This document shows positions 34,441-48,421 of a DNA stretch of 64,000 nucleotides, piece by piece (the stretch's first letter is position 1; each line of letters begins with the position of its first letter). The translations under genes were made by a program, and so were the position numbers. The stretch lies in the NCBI GenBank assembly GCA_963920665.1, contig OY987269.1, forward strand, positions 7,318,501 through 7,382,500. Direction: 5' to 3'. The notes beneath the pieces are model-generated. The model made no database searches and had not been told where the DNA came from. It was given only the letters and a program-made list of their open reading frames with translations. This stretch comes from Straminergon stramineum (lineage: Eukaryota > Streptophyta > Bryopsida > Hypnales > Calliergonaceae).

Positions 34441-37400
34441 TTCAAAGTAAAGATGATAAGCCTTAATTAATAAATAAAAAATATGACATATAATCCCTTA
34501 ATTTCACATGGGGCCATAAATAATACCTTGTATAACTTATTCTTGCACTTATTAAATGACTTTTTGATGTACATATGACTATTTTTTAATACTCCTAAAT
34601 TGTATAGACTCTTATTTAAATTTTTTCATCTTTTGTATAATATGGATTTTCAAAATAATTTTGGAAATTTTCATTTTAAACTTAAGAAAAAAATTTAATA
34701 TGAAAATCACCAATATTTTATTTATAATCAAAAATGAAAAATACCTTTTGTATTTGACTTTAGGTTGTTATCAATGTGTTTTTTTAAATTAGTTTTTTAG
34801 GTTGATATTCAAATAGTATATACTTAAGTTTATAAGAATCTCACCTCAAATTCTAAAAACTCAATGGAATCATATTCATCAAAAAATAAAAACTACAAAT
34901 AACACTAGCAATGATAGTTTTAGTGTTTTCATGTACTATACATAGAAAAAACTTGTACAATAGATGATTGCAAAAATGACTTTTGATTTTTTTGCGATTA
35001 CTTTAGCACATACAAAACTTTCTAAATTACATTGAAAAAAAATGAAAAAAATTGATAATGTGTAGACACTTAAAAGGTTTGAACCTAAGAAAAATCAAAT
35101 ATAGAATAATTCCATGATTGAGTAGGAAAACTAAAAATCTCAAAACCTCAAAATCTCAAAAAATATGTACTTTGACATTTCAAATTATAAAAATTTAGAA
35201 TAATTTTTAAAATATGCAAAGTGGTCTTTTACATGAAAAAACTTTCAAATTATAATATTTTCCATGTTTCAAAAAGCAGTCACATAGAAACTCACTTTGT
35301 GGACTATTATTTAAGAAAGAAAGTTCATACATTGAAAGACTATACCCTCCAAATTTCAGCATCAAATTTTGTATTAATGGATAATTAATAGTACTCCAAA
35401 CCCCTAAGATTGTATATGTTATATAGTTTTGGAAAATAATGTTCTCTAAAAAATTAAATTTAAGAAATAATGAAAAAAAATTATCTAAGTTTCAAATGGC
35501 CATATTCACCCTCATTAGATCATTATTCTTAAAGTTGTGCTTGAAAAAAATCCAACACAAGCACAAGAAATCTTTCTTAGAATCATTTGAATATACTTAT
35601 TGGAGACTAAGTATCAAAGTTTTGAAATATTGATCATCTAAGGAGATAATTATGAATATGAATTGCAAAATTTTAGAGGATATAATTATTTAATTCAAAA
35701 TTATTAGGATTTAAATCGATGAATTTTTTAATGAATTTGAGACCATACTATTTAATGATAATATAGCTTAGAGTTTGAACAAGCACCAACATAAATTCTC
35801 TAAATTATTATTATACCGTAAAGGATGGGTAACAAATTCAAGAACATCTTTTGCATTTGTAAACTATGAATTTGAGCAAAAGTGAATTCAACAAACCATT
35901 TGGTATTAGTGAACCTGCAACTTTAGCCTTGATAGGGCCATGCTCTAATCAATTGAACTACAATCCCTATAAACAAGTATATATTTATTATGGCAATCTA
36001 AAAAGCTTAACATCAAATTAATAATAGTTTATTATATAAATATTTTTTTATTGTGGTCTCAATAATATTAGTGTAATTTGGTATAAATGAGTGTGTCATC
36101 ACCACAATTGTGGCTCAAACTCTAATATTCTAAAATTACATCCAATGTGTGTATCTTTTGCCTATACATTAGAATATATTAAAAACTTGGAATTTTCAAT
36201 ATTCTATAACATATTTCAAGATTGTAATTTGAGATTTTGAGAACATTTTCCTATACTTCCTAAAAAGGAGTTGGTAAAATTTAACTTTTTATTCATTTAG
36301 AATTAATCTATAAAGTTCTAAGACTATGTTTTTATCTAAACCACTTGAATACTTTCACTTTTGAGCAAAGTGTAAAACTATTAAAAAAAATAAAATTTAA
36401 TTGTTCTTGTTGCATAAGCAACAATGGAATCATGCACTAGACAAAAATAATTTTGACTACTTCAATTGCAAGATACTAGTGCTTAAAGTGGATATAAATT
36501 CTTGCACCTCACCATAGTAGGTTCTCAAACTTTGAATCCTCTAAACTACAAAGTTTTGAAGTTTAAATTTTTATAGTGGAACATCAAGGAAGAGGGTTGG
36601 GCGGCAAAGGGACTAAAAAAATTAATATTCATGTTAAATAGAATTAGGAAGCACAAGATAGAGAGGAACTCCAAATCTTAAAAAGCTCTTAGAGGAATTG
36701 AAACGCATCAATCCTAATGAGGAGACCCTCTTCACCTTTATATTTTGGAAAATTTTGCAAACTAAATTCAAATCCAAATTTTCTTTGTTAATTTTTCATA
36801 AAGAGTATTCTCTTGCCTACATAACAAGATTATTCATAACATTCATATTTTCTTGTTGGCAAGTGAAAGGAGGTTCCAACACACCAAAAAAAACGTGGCA
36901 TTTGAATACCATATTCAAAAATTATGTCCAAGGGTCAAGGTTTTTTTTGGTTGATGTTCTAGAACTGTTTTTTCAGCATATGTACATATTGGTTTTCGAG
37001 ATGTACACATAGTGATGATGGTGATGTCAAGTGGGGTGCAAATTTGGATGTACCGACCTTAATCCTTCAGTATTTTGTACTACTGTAGTATGTTCACCTT
37101 ACAACAAGTTCCAATCAATTTTTTTTTTCATTTATTATGAAGTGACAAAGTGTTGATATAAAATGTTACAGTGGTGCTCCAAATTTCAACATTCATCCAC
37201 ATATTGGATAGAAAAATATCACACTAGCACATACCATCGACATGTTCATAATTCTATTTTCATCCACAATATGACAATTTCATCCAAGATTCTTTTAATT
37301 TGAAGTTTACAAGTGAAAAACTTCATGATTATTTTGCTATTTTTAAGCCAATTTGAGGCCCCAAAAAACACCAATAAAAACCCTTGGTTCCAATTCCTAA

Positions 37401-37625
37401 TGACTTAGGCACCCACAATGAAGATGTCAGGTCATGTTTGGGCTCCGTAGATGATGAGTCTCCAAGATCATTGATTTTAGAAGAATGATTGACATACAAA
37501 GTACAGGGAATATTAGAAATCAATGGATGTGTTGGAAAGGAGATATATTGACAATGACAGTATGTTAGTGCTCTTACCAGGGCATCATTCTGGTCCAAAA
37601 CAACAGTTCGTGATTAATTAATTAA
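34441..37625. other. Gene-free AT-rich spacer between the DYAD arms, first part
   Basis: Very AT-rich. I see no supported gene, RNA or complete mobile element. An ORF at 36698-37012 has no recognisable domain and AT-driven codon use. Confidence 0.6.
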
Positions 37626-39347
37626 TTAACCCCTAAAGGATCAAGGCCTTTTTTGCAAAAAAATCACACACTCAAAACTGTCATTTCTATTGGAATGAGT
37701 AAAAAAATTTGAAAATTGTTTTTTTTGCACATCTGACCATGGGATCTTACACTTGACTAGTGTGAGAATGTGTAGAATATATTTCAGAAATTTTAACCTC
37801 ACAGATTGCGAGATTTTTACATTTAAATTGAAAAAAACAAGTCTTTTTTGCAAGTTGTGGGACAAGATTATTTGACTTTGAACCTTCTTAACTTAAATTT
37901 CTGGCACCATGGAGTTTTGAGGTTTAAGCCACATTGTTAACACAAATCCTAAGTACTTTAACCATAATTTAAAGTTTGGCTAAATCCGTTTGGAAGTTGG
38001 ATGCAAACGGGTTAACCCCTAAATGTCTGGATTCATCTCCAAAATTGACAATTTGAGAAAAGCCATTATAAAGTGTTATTTGGAAGCGCATTTTGGAATT
38101 GGTGTACAAATAAAAGTTGTAGACTATGAGTTGTAGATTCCATCCATACGGTTAGATTCACCAATGCTATGGCCATCATCACTCTATGTACATCTCCAAC
38201 ATTAATATGTACCTATGTGAAAGAAACAATTTGAGAACCTCTACTAACAAAAAACTTTGACCCTTCATAACTTTGGTATATGGTATCCAAATGTCGCATT
38301 CTTTGGAACATTGGAACCTCCTTTCACTTCCCATCAACAAGAAAATAAGGACTAATAATATTAAATAGACACAAAAGCAAAAAATGTCGATTTGGGGGGT
38401 ATCACCTTACCTTTAACCCCTACAAGTTTTTGACTATGTTTTCACCAAAAACACTCCTTAACTACCATTTCTAGTACAAGTACCAAATTTTTAGGAAAAA
38501 AAACATTTTCGGACACATGTAACTATAAGATCTTATAGTACGCTAGTTTTGAAAAGATGTGGAATAATTTCAGAAATTTCCACAATGTAGATTTCTAGAT
38601 ATTAGCATTTGCATTGACATAAATCCTTTTTTTGCCCTACAAAAATCCAGGTAGCTGCACTTCACAAGGTCACATTTGTATGAAAATGTCCAAAATGGTG
38701 GTGCCTCTTTGGATTCATTCTTCAAGGAAAATTCGCCATATGCTTGAAAAAATTCAGATCATTTAGAATTGTACGACATATAGGAAAAAAATAGTAAGTA
38801 GAAAGAAGTAGAGAATGATTCAAAATACTAAATTAGTTATGGAATTGAAAAATGCCAATCCCAATGGTTAAAATGCTATAAGAAACAATCTACATCCCAG
38901 CGTGGTGTTTTTTTCAAAAAACATTGAAAATTGAGTTAAAATAAAAGACTTTGAAGTTTATTTTAGAATAGAAAATCCATGACTATCCCCGAACGAAAAT
39001 TCCTCATAACTTTCATCTCATTAATCAAAATGGAATGACTCAAAGCTTACCACATATATATAAATCGAGAAAAATAATTTCAAATTTTTGTTCCTTAAAA
39101 AAGTGATTTTTTAAGATTTTTTTTTGGAGCTGCCTAGGCTGCCTACCCAACAATGAAAATTACATACCATACAATAACTTTTTAACCATGTAGTGAAAAG
39201 TAATTAAAATTGTTGGGTCTTAAAGCTACTCCTTGGGCACATGTGTGAAAATTTCAAAGAAAAATAAATAAAAATTCCATTCATAGTGAGCTGCCCCCAA
39301 ATCACTATGTTTCCAAACAAAATGGCTTATGATCCTTTACGGGTTAA
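37626..39347. mobile_element. TTAA-ended element, 1.7 kb, with nested TTAA ends
   Basis: Outer ends TTAACCCCTAAAGGATCAAG and, on the minus strand, TTAACCCGTAAAGGATCATA match well. Two further left-type ends lie inside at 38012 (TTAACCCCTAAATGTCTGG) and 38413 (TTAACCCCTACAAGTTTTTG), so this is a stack of insertions. The segment near 38.01-38.17 kb is the inverse of 21.54-21.70 kb. No transposase seen. Confidence 0.5.
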
Positions 39348-39736
39348 AATTTGAGATATGGAAAACAATTGAAAGTTAGTGCAAGTTAGCTATCATATCA
39401 TTTGCTTGGGGTATCAAACGGGGCTAAAGTTAATATGCAATCAGTAGCCTTGATTGAACCCACAGGCACATGCATGCTGCAGCCATGCAAACCCTAACTT
39501 AATTATTCATTATAATTTGGGACAATGACGTCTAACAAATCTTGATCTTCAGGGCCGGCGTTTGAGTTCCGGGGCTGCTGCCTGCCTGCCTGCCCAGGCA
39601 ATTGTTCAAGCTATGATGATGATGGCCAATCAGGGAATTCAAAGCTGTTTTCACCAAGATTCTAGGGGTTGATACCCGGAGAATGAGAACGGGGCCACAC
39701 AAGGGTAGGGTCTATTTTTGCCTTATTTAAGAATGA

Positions 39737-40387
39737 TTAACCCCTAAATGCCCAAGGCACCAGATTCTGGTGTTTCAAAAACTTTGAAGTTAAGTAAAAC
39801 CCAACTAAATTGCTATTATTATTAGTTTATATTTTTAGAGAACTCTTTTGGAAGTCTAGTTTTAGGATCAAAAAGCCAATCTTAAAAATGAAGGATTATG
39901 ATTTTTCTATTCCAAGATTTTGTGCAAGGATGCCCATTGCAATCTTGACTTCCTGTAGTGTTGAGGGCTCTTAGAAATGAGCCTCAAATACACCAGATCT
40001 TGGAGGCAAAATCACATTAGAAATTCCTTTAAAAAAATTGTAGAATAGATTTTGAAAACCTGTAAATTGATTGGGGTTGTGCATGCTAGGCCCTATAACC
40101 TCATGCTTTTTTAGTGACCAACTTTTTAGAGTTGACATGCAAAAAGTGAATTGAAAATTTTTCATGGTTTTTACACCCTTGTGATCAAACATTATAATCT
40201 TAAGTTTCAATCTATAAGTGATATTGTTATGTTTTCTTTTCATGTATGATCTCTAACATGTCTCATTTGAATTTGTACGGTTACAATTCAAAAGAAATTG
40301 GTACAACTTATGAAAATGTTGACTTTTTGTTCAATTTAGAGTAAATTTCAAGAAGCTCCAAACAAGCCTTGGGCATTTAGGAGTTAA
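39737..40387 (+). mobile_element. 650-bp TTAA-ended element, copy D1
   Basis: Left TTAACCCCTAAATGCCCAAG and right CTTGGGCATTTAGGAGTTAA are near-exact inverted repeats, with TTAA at both edges. It shares the full length and word order (ACTTTGAAGTTAAGTAAAA, AAATTGGTACAACTTATG) with copies at 42930-43576 and 58726-59373. Non-coding. Confidence 0.8.
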
Positions 40388-40808
40388 GGTTGAGGTACCA
40401 ATTTCAGATAAGTTAGTAAGCATTTCAGCTTGTAGGATAATTGTGTATGATAAGTATGGGAAGCTCGTTGAGAAATTGAGCTCAATGAGTGCAAACGTGG
40501 ATGAATGGGAAGAATGCCAAAAAAAATTCTTCCTGAGAATGAATATTTTTTCCTTATTTATGAATGATTATGGTTGATGTACCTATTTCACATAACTGAA
40601 AGTTTCTTTGCCTATAGGATGATTTTGGAAATTTCATTGAGAAATTGAGCTCAAAGTGTGCAAACTTAAGGATGAGTGGGAAGAATGATTTTTTTTTTTC
40701 CCAGAATGAATATTTTATTCAATATGAGTGTGGATTTTTCATTCAGACAAGTTTGGATTTGAGAGACTCACCTATTCTGGTTAGCTTTGGGCCTTTGGCA
40801 TTTTTTCC

Positions 40809-41063
40809 TACACTAAATAGTGAAATTTGATTGCCTAACACTAAATTCTTGACATTTGACACTATATAGATATTTCTTGGTATTGTACAAAAGTGCACTA
40901 CTTTTGGATTGGATATTGTTGTAATTGGGACTCATACCCCCCCATGTGTAGAAATGGAAGGTAATATTTGTAGTAGTATTTATTGACTTTGATTTGTAGT
41001 AGTAATTTTCTTCCTATAAGGTAACCTAGTTGCTAAGGCAAACTAATTTCACTATTTAATGTA
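40809..41063. mobile_element. MITE with TACACTAAATAGTGAAATT ends, copy 2
   Basis: Left TACACTAAATAGTGAAATTT and the minus-strand right end TACATTAAATAGTGAAATTA pair as inverted ends. The interior is the inverse of the copy at 18665-18901 (AATTCTTGACATTTGACACT). Non-coding, about 255 bp. Confidence 0.65.
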
Positions 41064-42929
41064 AGCAAGGAGGGTAGAGAGATGAGTGGATAAGAAGGTA
41101 CAAACAAGAAACTTTTTCAATGAACAATGCATCTAATTGTTGTCGACAATAGATCACCCTATAAAGCCATCACATGGAGGGATGGGGCTATAGGAAATAG
41201 GTGCTTCTACCTTATTGTATATGGTTGGTTGATTTTGCCTCAATCAATGTCTAGAAAAAACAAAGGCTAGTTCAAAGTTAGATGGTGGAATTGGGAAAAA
41301 AATTGTTTGCAATATGAGAACATCAAGGAAAAAACAATAGAAAAAACTATTAAATATCGATTTGGAGTTTAAAATAGAGAGAAGAACCAGACTCAATAGT
41401 ACTTAAAAAATCAGTTCATTATGGGAATTCAAGGAAAATAGCTAGAAGAACTCGAAAAATATCCTAAACATTGGCCTCAATTGTGTTTTTCAATATAAAT
41501 GTTGTTGAATCCCAATATATGGATTGGATGCATTAGATGACAAAGATTTATCTTTCAAAATGTAGGAAAAGACATGAATAATTATGAAAATCCCAACTAT
41601 AAGTTGTATTTTATAATTTTTTAAAATTTTGTTTTGGACACACATTGTAATTTATTTCAATGGTTACACCTAGGAATGCTAGTACCATACAAGTGTTGAG
41701 TACAGGTTTGGTGAGCCTAGAGTTTGTTTTAGAGGTTATTCTTTGAAATATAGGTATTCTTGGAAGGTATAAGTAGATACCCTATAATCATTGAAGGTAC
41801 CCTATAATATAAGGTACCTTATATATAATGTTATATATACCTATAATATAGGTATCCTATAACCACCGAATGTGGTCTTTGCTCCCCACTTCGCTCTATG
41901 CTCATATACTAGTTTTTTTCTCCCTAACACATAAAAACTTGATTTTTCATTTTTTATCATCAATTTTATTTATTGGTTTATTTGTTTTCAAACTCTTAGG
42001 TTAGTTTGGAACATTAGTAAAATATAGATTTTCATAATTTTTTTCTCTACAAATATTCTATAGTTTTAGGGTTAAATATGTTTGACCTATAAAAATACCT
42101 TTTCAATTAAAAAAATGACCTTAAAAAATGACTTGAATAAATAAGTAAAATACTCCCCACCCTTGAAAATTTTCCATATTTGAAATTTATCATTTAGAAT
42201 TTAAATTAAAAAATTCATGTGAATAATATAAACATCCAATCTTTAATCAATTTTAGAAGGAATTTTAAATTCAGGATTTTAAATTATATAGGATGTTTTT
42301 GGCTAGTGTAGCAATTGATCTAGCTATATGGGAATGATCTTTGGATCACATTTTACAACTTAAATTGCTTAAAAAATATCTTAAAATTATTATTCTAAAT
42401 TATATTTTATAATACATCCTCATAATTTTGGAAATTATGACTTCACTCTGATCCTTATAGGGGTAAATACATTTCCTAGAGTTGGTAACAAGATAAATAC
42501 TATAATTTTATAGATCACTCAAATAATTAATCCTTAAACATCACACATAAACCTATTGATTGGATTTTTAGTAATATCTAAGGGTTAATAATGACATTGT
42601 TAAAAAAATATTAAGCATCCAATGTTTCAATTCAAATTTTCCGATATTAATTTTACATAATTTTTTCAATTTCATTCTAATAATAGAGCCTATAGAGTTT
42701 GGACTTTAGTTTGATATGAATGAAAAGTTAAATTTATCAACCTTCTTTTTATTATGGAGTATGAGAAAATGCTCTTAAATAACTACTCATATACCAATCA
42801 CGAGCAATGTTGTAGACTATTGAAAATCCCAAGTGCTTAATGTATAAGGCATGCACACAATGGGTGTAATTAAAGAATATTAGAATTTAAACTTTAATTC
42901 AAGGAATGACACATTGCATATTGGTATTA
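41064..42929. other. Gene-free AT-rich stretch
   Basis: A lone TAGGTGCTTCTACCTTATTG at about 41207-41226 matches one end of the TAAGGTAG-family MITE, without a partner. Around 41.76-41.87 kb short palindromic words (AAGGTACC, TATAGGTA, TACCTATAATATAGGTA) cluster. Nothing else is supported. Confidence 0.5.
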
Positions 42930-43576
42930 TTAACCCCCAAATGCCCAAGGCACCAAATTATAGTGTCAACAAAACTTTGAAGTTAAATAAAATCTTACTA
43001 AATTACTATTTTAGAAGTTTATATTTTTGGAAAAATCTTTTTGAAGTCTAGTTTTAGCATCAAAAATTGATTTTGAAAATGAAAGATTATAATTTTTCTA
43101 TTCATGATTTTGTGCACGGATGTCCATAAGAGATCTTGATTTTCTAGTATTGAGGGCTTTTGGAAATGACCCTCAAAATCTCAAATACACAAGATGTGGG
43201 AGAAAAATCACATTAGAAATTCATTAAAAAATTTGTATTGTAGATTTTGAGAAGCCTTAAACTGATTGGGGTTATGCACTTTAATCTCATATTTTTGAGT
43301 GGCCAACTTTTTAGGTTTAACATGTGAAAAGAAGATGGAAAGATTTCAAATCACTTTCACTGTTTTAACACCCTCATCATCAAACATTATTATCTTTCAA
43401 TCCATAAGTGATATTGTTGTGTTTTCTTTTCCCATGTAATCATTGACATGTCTAATTTGAATTTGTATGGTTGCAATTAAAAAAAATTGACAAAACTTAT
43501 GAAATTGTTAGTTTTTAATTCAATTTAGTGCAAATTCCAAGAAGCTCAAAAAAGGCCTTTGGCATTTAGGGGTTAA
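42930..43576 (+). mobile_element. 650-bp TTAA-ended element, copy D2
   Basis: Left TTAACCCCCAAATGCCCAAG and right CTTTGGCATTTAGGGGTTAA with TTAA at both edges. Same length and order as D1 and D3 but the most diverged of the three. Confidence 0.8.
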
Positions 43577-44365
43577 GAATTAAAGGTGTTGATTGTGAAA
43601 TGCTTGAGCAAAAGTCTTAAGTCCATTGGATGATTTTAGAGAGACCTATAGGATGGAAAAAACAAGTTTTCAATCTTAATTTTTATAAGGAGATGCTTTT
43701 AAATAAATGAAATTGGATATTTTCCTCACAATGTTATTATTCGACTTCTCTACATATGAAGATGCTCAATCCATGGATCACTAATTCAGTATGCAATGTA
43801 TTTTGGCAATTTCAAGCTACTTGCTCTTGATGTGAATTGAACTATAAAGATGATCTTTTTAAAATTTGGTTCCAACTCTTGAAATATACTCATTGAAGCT
43901 GGGTTTCTATGCTAACTTGGAAATTTGAAAAAATTTGTAAAATTGAATATTTTATTGCAATTTGAACTTTAAGCCTATAGCCATGATCTCTTGATTTTCT
44001 GATTATAGATGAATATATATAGTACATATTTTTATCCCATATTATTGTATATTATCATATGCAATACACTCATAGAGAATTTTTTTAGATTTTTTGAGCA
44101 AGTTATGTATTTGATAAGAATATAATTCACTATTTACTTAACAAAATCAATGTAGTATTAAATTTTCACAAAAAGTTTGAATTTTTTAAGGCTTACAAAA
44201 TACATGTAATTTCATCTTTAAAAAATAAATATAAAAATTTCAAGAATATATAGTCATGAAATGGGAATATACAAAGTGGATTGATCTTGAAGTTCATCTT
44301 TGTGGTCTTAGATTCGACCTTTTTAGAGTTGACCCTTAGTTATATTCTTATTCAAAAAGGTAGTT

Positions 44366-44596
44366 TTAACCCTTAAATGTCAACACGGATGGTTTGTGTC
44401 CGATGGATGACAAAGGATCTCCCTATGTTGGATAGAAACTGTGACTATTCATCCTCAAAATTTTGTGAGAAAAGCGTAGGTCTTCTATAGTAGTATGACT
44501 TCCATTGAATATTTTTGGATTTTATAGAGTAGATGATGTCACACGGTTCCAAAAGGAGGTATTTCCACTATCACCAGTCCGTCCTTCAAGGGTTAA
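44366..44596. mobile_element. Short TTAA-ended element, 230-bp family
   Basis: Left TTAACCCTTAAATGTCAACA and right GTCCGTCCTTCAAGGGTTAA with TTAA edges. Orientation is opposite to the copies at 15.7 and 23.7 kb. Length 231 bp equals the next copy 110 bp downstream. Confidence 0.75.
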
Positions 44597-44705
44597 ATTC
44601 ATTTAGAAAATGATTTGTTCAAATCCTAATCATTTCAAATTACACTATTATACAAATACTCACTAAAATTGAGCAACTCATGTTCGAAATGTTCTACTAA
44701 GCTTA

Positions 44706-44936
44706 TTAATCCTTAAATGTTGACATAGACATTTTGGGTCCGATGGATGACAAGGAATTCTCCTGTATAGGACAAAAGTGCAATTATTCATCCTCAGAAT
44801 TAGGGGTAGAAAGGGGAGATCTTCTATAGTAGTTTGACCTCCAATGGATATTTTTGTTTTTTCCTAAAGTAGATGATGTCACATGGTTCCAAAAGCCATG
44901 ATTTCTACAGTCACCAGTCCGTCCTTTAAGGGTTAA
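44706..44936. mobile_element. Short TTAA-ended element, 230-bp family
   Basis: Left TTAATCCTTAAATGTTGACA and right GTCCGTCCTTTAAGGGTTAA with TTAA edges. In direct orientation with the neighbouring copy at 44366-44596, which it closely resembles (GATGATGTCACATGGTTCCA). Confidence 0.75.
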
Positions 44937-47234
44937 CATATTGAAAATTTTAATACTTAGCCTCCAAAAAGTACATTTTAAAGATTTTTTTTATTTACAT
45001 AGAAATTTAAAAAATTAAAAATTGACATTCTTGACTATCAATATTGTTCTTATTTATTGACTAATCAAATTTTATTGATGTTTTTAGCAACTGAAGTGGG
45101 ATTCCAAAATACGAAAGCATGGGCTATTTAAATACCAAATTGAAAATTTAGTAGAATTTCAGACATCATTCATAAATAATCAATCAACATTAATACACAA
45201 AGAAATGTGTAAGCTATGAACATTGTCAAAAATTAATACATACTAATTCATTTGTCTAAGATTTTTGTGTAGTGATTTTTGGTAATCCATATTATGATTA
45301 TGCAATATATAGAATTGGAAAGCAAAATGTAGTGTCTTTGAAAGCAAGTATATCTATCTAAAATAGAGGATCTAAAATTTCTCGTCTTTTTAGGAAATTC
45401 ATACCATATATAGATTTAATGTTTTTAAAAAAATTGTAAAGATAATAGAAATGAAGATTTGTAGTTCAAATAACAAAAAAATATATTTTTTGAGCATTTT
45501 TAGAATACTTTATGAATTATTATGATTAAAAACAATAAACCATTACTCTTGGCATCTAAAATTAGTGAACACTTTGCATTTTGATGATTATAAAATATTC
45601 TAAATTTGATAATAATACAAATAGTTCTCAAATATATTTAGTTTGTAAAAGTCAAAGGGTAGTAGGTATAAACTTCTTAAAATGTAAAGATATCTAAAGT
45701 AATGAAATGTAGAATATGAAGAATAATTTTGTTAACTCCTTAAGGTTTAAGATTAAGTTTGATCAAAAAAATATTCTAATTCTACCATCTCTAGTGTTAA
45801 AGACCTATAATGAAAGAATTTTTTTTGTATGTACAACTATGGGATCTTGCATTAGTCTTGCATGAGAATTTTTGGGAAAAAATTTGAGAAAATTTTGACC
45901 AAGTAGATTGTAAAATATTAGTGTTCAAAGTGAATCAATTTTTCTTATAGTACCTTACAATCAATTGTTTTTTTAGGCTTTGAAGGCTATAAATATAATT
46001 ATTTTGCACAATTGAGTTTTAAAGTTTAACCTTTTTGGTTTAGAATTGTAGGAAAAATGTAGAAAAAAAATTTGTTTGTTCAAAAATTATTAAATAAAAA
46101 TATATGTAAGATGGAAGGAAAAATCAAATTGTTACTAGTTCTAAAATGGACTTGGCACAGGTCAATCTTAATAGAGAGATTGTTTTAGCATGTAATCTAC
46201 ACTCCAGAGGTCATTTTGTTTTGAAAATTGAGTTCTTAAACAAATTCTATGTATTATTGTTTAGGAATATGTCTAGATTGATTAGAATTCTTCATAGTTT
46301 TCACATCACATCACTAATCCAAATGGAGTGAATCAAAGACTTAAAGTAGATATAAATATATTGTAGAGGATGAAAAAAATTAATAATTTAATTTTTAATT
46401 TTTGTAGGTTTTGTGTTATTGTTTGAGCTTAAGCATTTTGTACTTAGGAGGCCATAATCTTTTTCGTAGAATTAGAATGAACTTTTATTCCCTCCAAGCT
46501 AGTACATTGCATAACCTTCAATTTTATTTTAATCACAAGAAATTTGACATCATAGGAATCTACCAAAAATCCTAAAAAATTCATTTCTAAGTTTTTGAAC
46601 TTGTAGTCATAAAATATGATATCAAATAAAAGTTCTAATCAATTAATCATAGATCATATCTATAGGATTAAAAATATTACTATACATACTAACAAATATT
46701 TTTATAATAAAATTCAAAATCATAACTCAAGAATTTTAAATATGATTTTTATAAATTCCATACTAGTGATTTTTATATGAAAATTGCATATATAGGTTTA
46801 ATATGAAATTTTTTAAAATTTAAAATATTCTACATTACAAATAGTTACAAAAGTTATACTTGAGAATATAAAATCTATTGTTGAAGCAAAAGTTAATTTG
46901 TCTCATTTCATCTAATTATTTTACAAAAAAATTCTTGAGAATTTGCATTTTAAATAAGATGAAATGGTGGTCTAGGTGGAAGTATGAAATACTTGTTGAT
47001 TTTTATTTTATTTTCGCATTTGGGGTGTAGTATAGGGAGTATTAGAGATTTTGGAAAAAAAAATATAGAAAATTAATAAAAGAAAAAATTCATAAAAATT
47101 TAAAAGAAAAACAAGTTAAGGAAACTTTCAGAAAAATAAACATTTTGAAGTTTAAATTGTTAGAAGTAGTTTATTAAGACTCAAAATTTTCAAGAATCCC
47201 ATTATTAAATGAGATTGAAAAAAAATGGGATTTA
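44937..47234. other. Gene-free AT-rich spacer, last part before arm B
   Basis: Extremely AT-rich. A single TTAACTCCTTAAGGTTTAAG near 45733 looks like one end of a TTAA element whose partner I cannot find. No gene is supported. Confidence 0.55.
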
Positions 47235-47414
47235 AATTTCATTATTAAATGGGATTTGAAAAATTCTAAATGCCACTTTCCCATTCATTTTCTAGGACTA
47301 GTATAGATTTCAGAACACACAATCTAAAATCTAGGACTAATATACGTTTCAGACTGCATAGTCTAAATGTACAAGTGCTAAGATTTGTGGAATAATGCCA
47401 TTTTAACAAAATAT
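47235..47414. mobile_element. GGCGGTATT-family MITE, copy M2, at the inner edge of arm B
   Basis: Right end ATGCCATTTTAACAAAATAT; left end ATTTCATTATTAAATGGGAT. It contains TTCAGACTGCATAGTCTAAA, a decayed family palindrome. It sits where the similarity between arms A and B stops on the spacer side. Confidence 0.5.
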
Positions 47415-48253
47415 CTTTTTAAGTGGCAAAAAACAAAGAAAGTTAGCTTTGAAGAAGACATTCAACTTCTTTAAAAGACAAATTAGAGTGAGAAGATAGA
47501 GCCAACTCTACTTATGAAATGTCATATGTATATTATTTTTATATTATTTTTCCACCCATAAAATGCATATAATAATATTTTATTATAAACTAGGGATTTT
47601 TACATAATTTATATAAATTATCCACCAATAATCTAAATTTCTTATATGTATTCCAAATACATACACTACAAGTGCCCACTCTCACTCTAAATAAATGTAT
47701 TTTACATTGGATTCCAAAATTTATTGAATATAAGTGAAAATAACTATTAGTGAGTTTTAACCAAATTTCCGTAACCTTCGTTTGATGGTGGTCAAATGTT
47801 CCATTCGTGTAGATTCAACGTCAAGACAACCGCCCATAGAAAAGCTGTCCACTTCGGAGTCCGGGATGTTTTGAGCCCAGTACTGCTGCGCCCTTGAGCT
47901 CTGAGGAAGCTCCAAGAGTGCGATTGAGAGGCGGCAAGTGACAGTAGCATTCACGTTCATTGTTGGAAAATTCCTTCCCAATTTTTTAGCATTCTCCTGC
48001 ATTTGATTTGTTTGCATGCATTGATCTTGGCACTTGCCGTTCAAAGTGAATAGGTAAGGCTTGCTCGCCGCAGGATTTTAATTAGTTCTTTATTTAGCTC
48101 TGTGCGCTGGGTGTCGGTCTCGTGCGTTTCCTTCAACTAATTTGGAGATCTTTTGAACCGCAACAGAGAGATTAAAGGTAGTGAGGCTTGTGCACCGATC
48201 AATCGACTTGCATTGAAATTCACTGCAGCTATGATGTGTATCATGATGGTCGA

Positions 48254-48421
48254 ATGATTGATGGAAATGGCTCCAACTCTTGTGAGTCATGCGTTTGGGC
48301 TCTTGTTAATAGAAAATTTCGCGACAATTTTACTGTTCGGGGAACTCGTGTGTCGGTAATTGAGTCGCCAAAGGTCTACTTAGCTCTAGAGTCGTCGGTT
48401 GCAGGGCACTTAGAAACTTGA
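48254..48421 (+). other. Upstream ORF in leader of DYAD copy B, 55 codons
   Basis: Starts at ATG 48254 and ends at TGA, 164 bp before the main ATG at 48586. Same position and length as in copy A. Shared words include RGTRVSV, YLALES and HLET. Its frame survived two codon-sized indels, but the substitutions look unconstrained. A regulatory or chance ORF; no known domain. Confidence 0.45.

Noticed and set aside
36698..37012. 104-codon ORF in the AT-rich spacer
   Set aside because: AT-driven composition, no homologous motif and no splice or promoter context.
48254..48421. Upstream ORF as a conserved peptide under selection
   Set aside because: Differences between copies are almost all amino-acid changing, so peptide conservation is not supported; kept only as a possible regulatory ORF.
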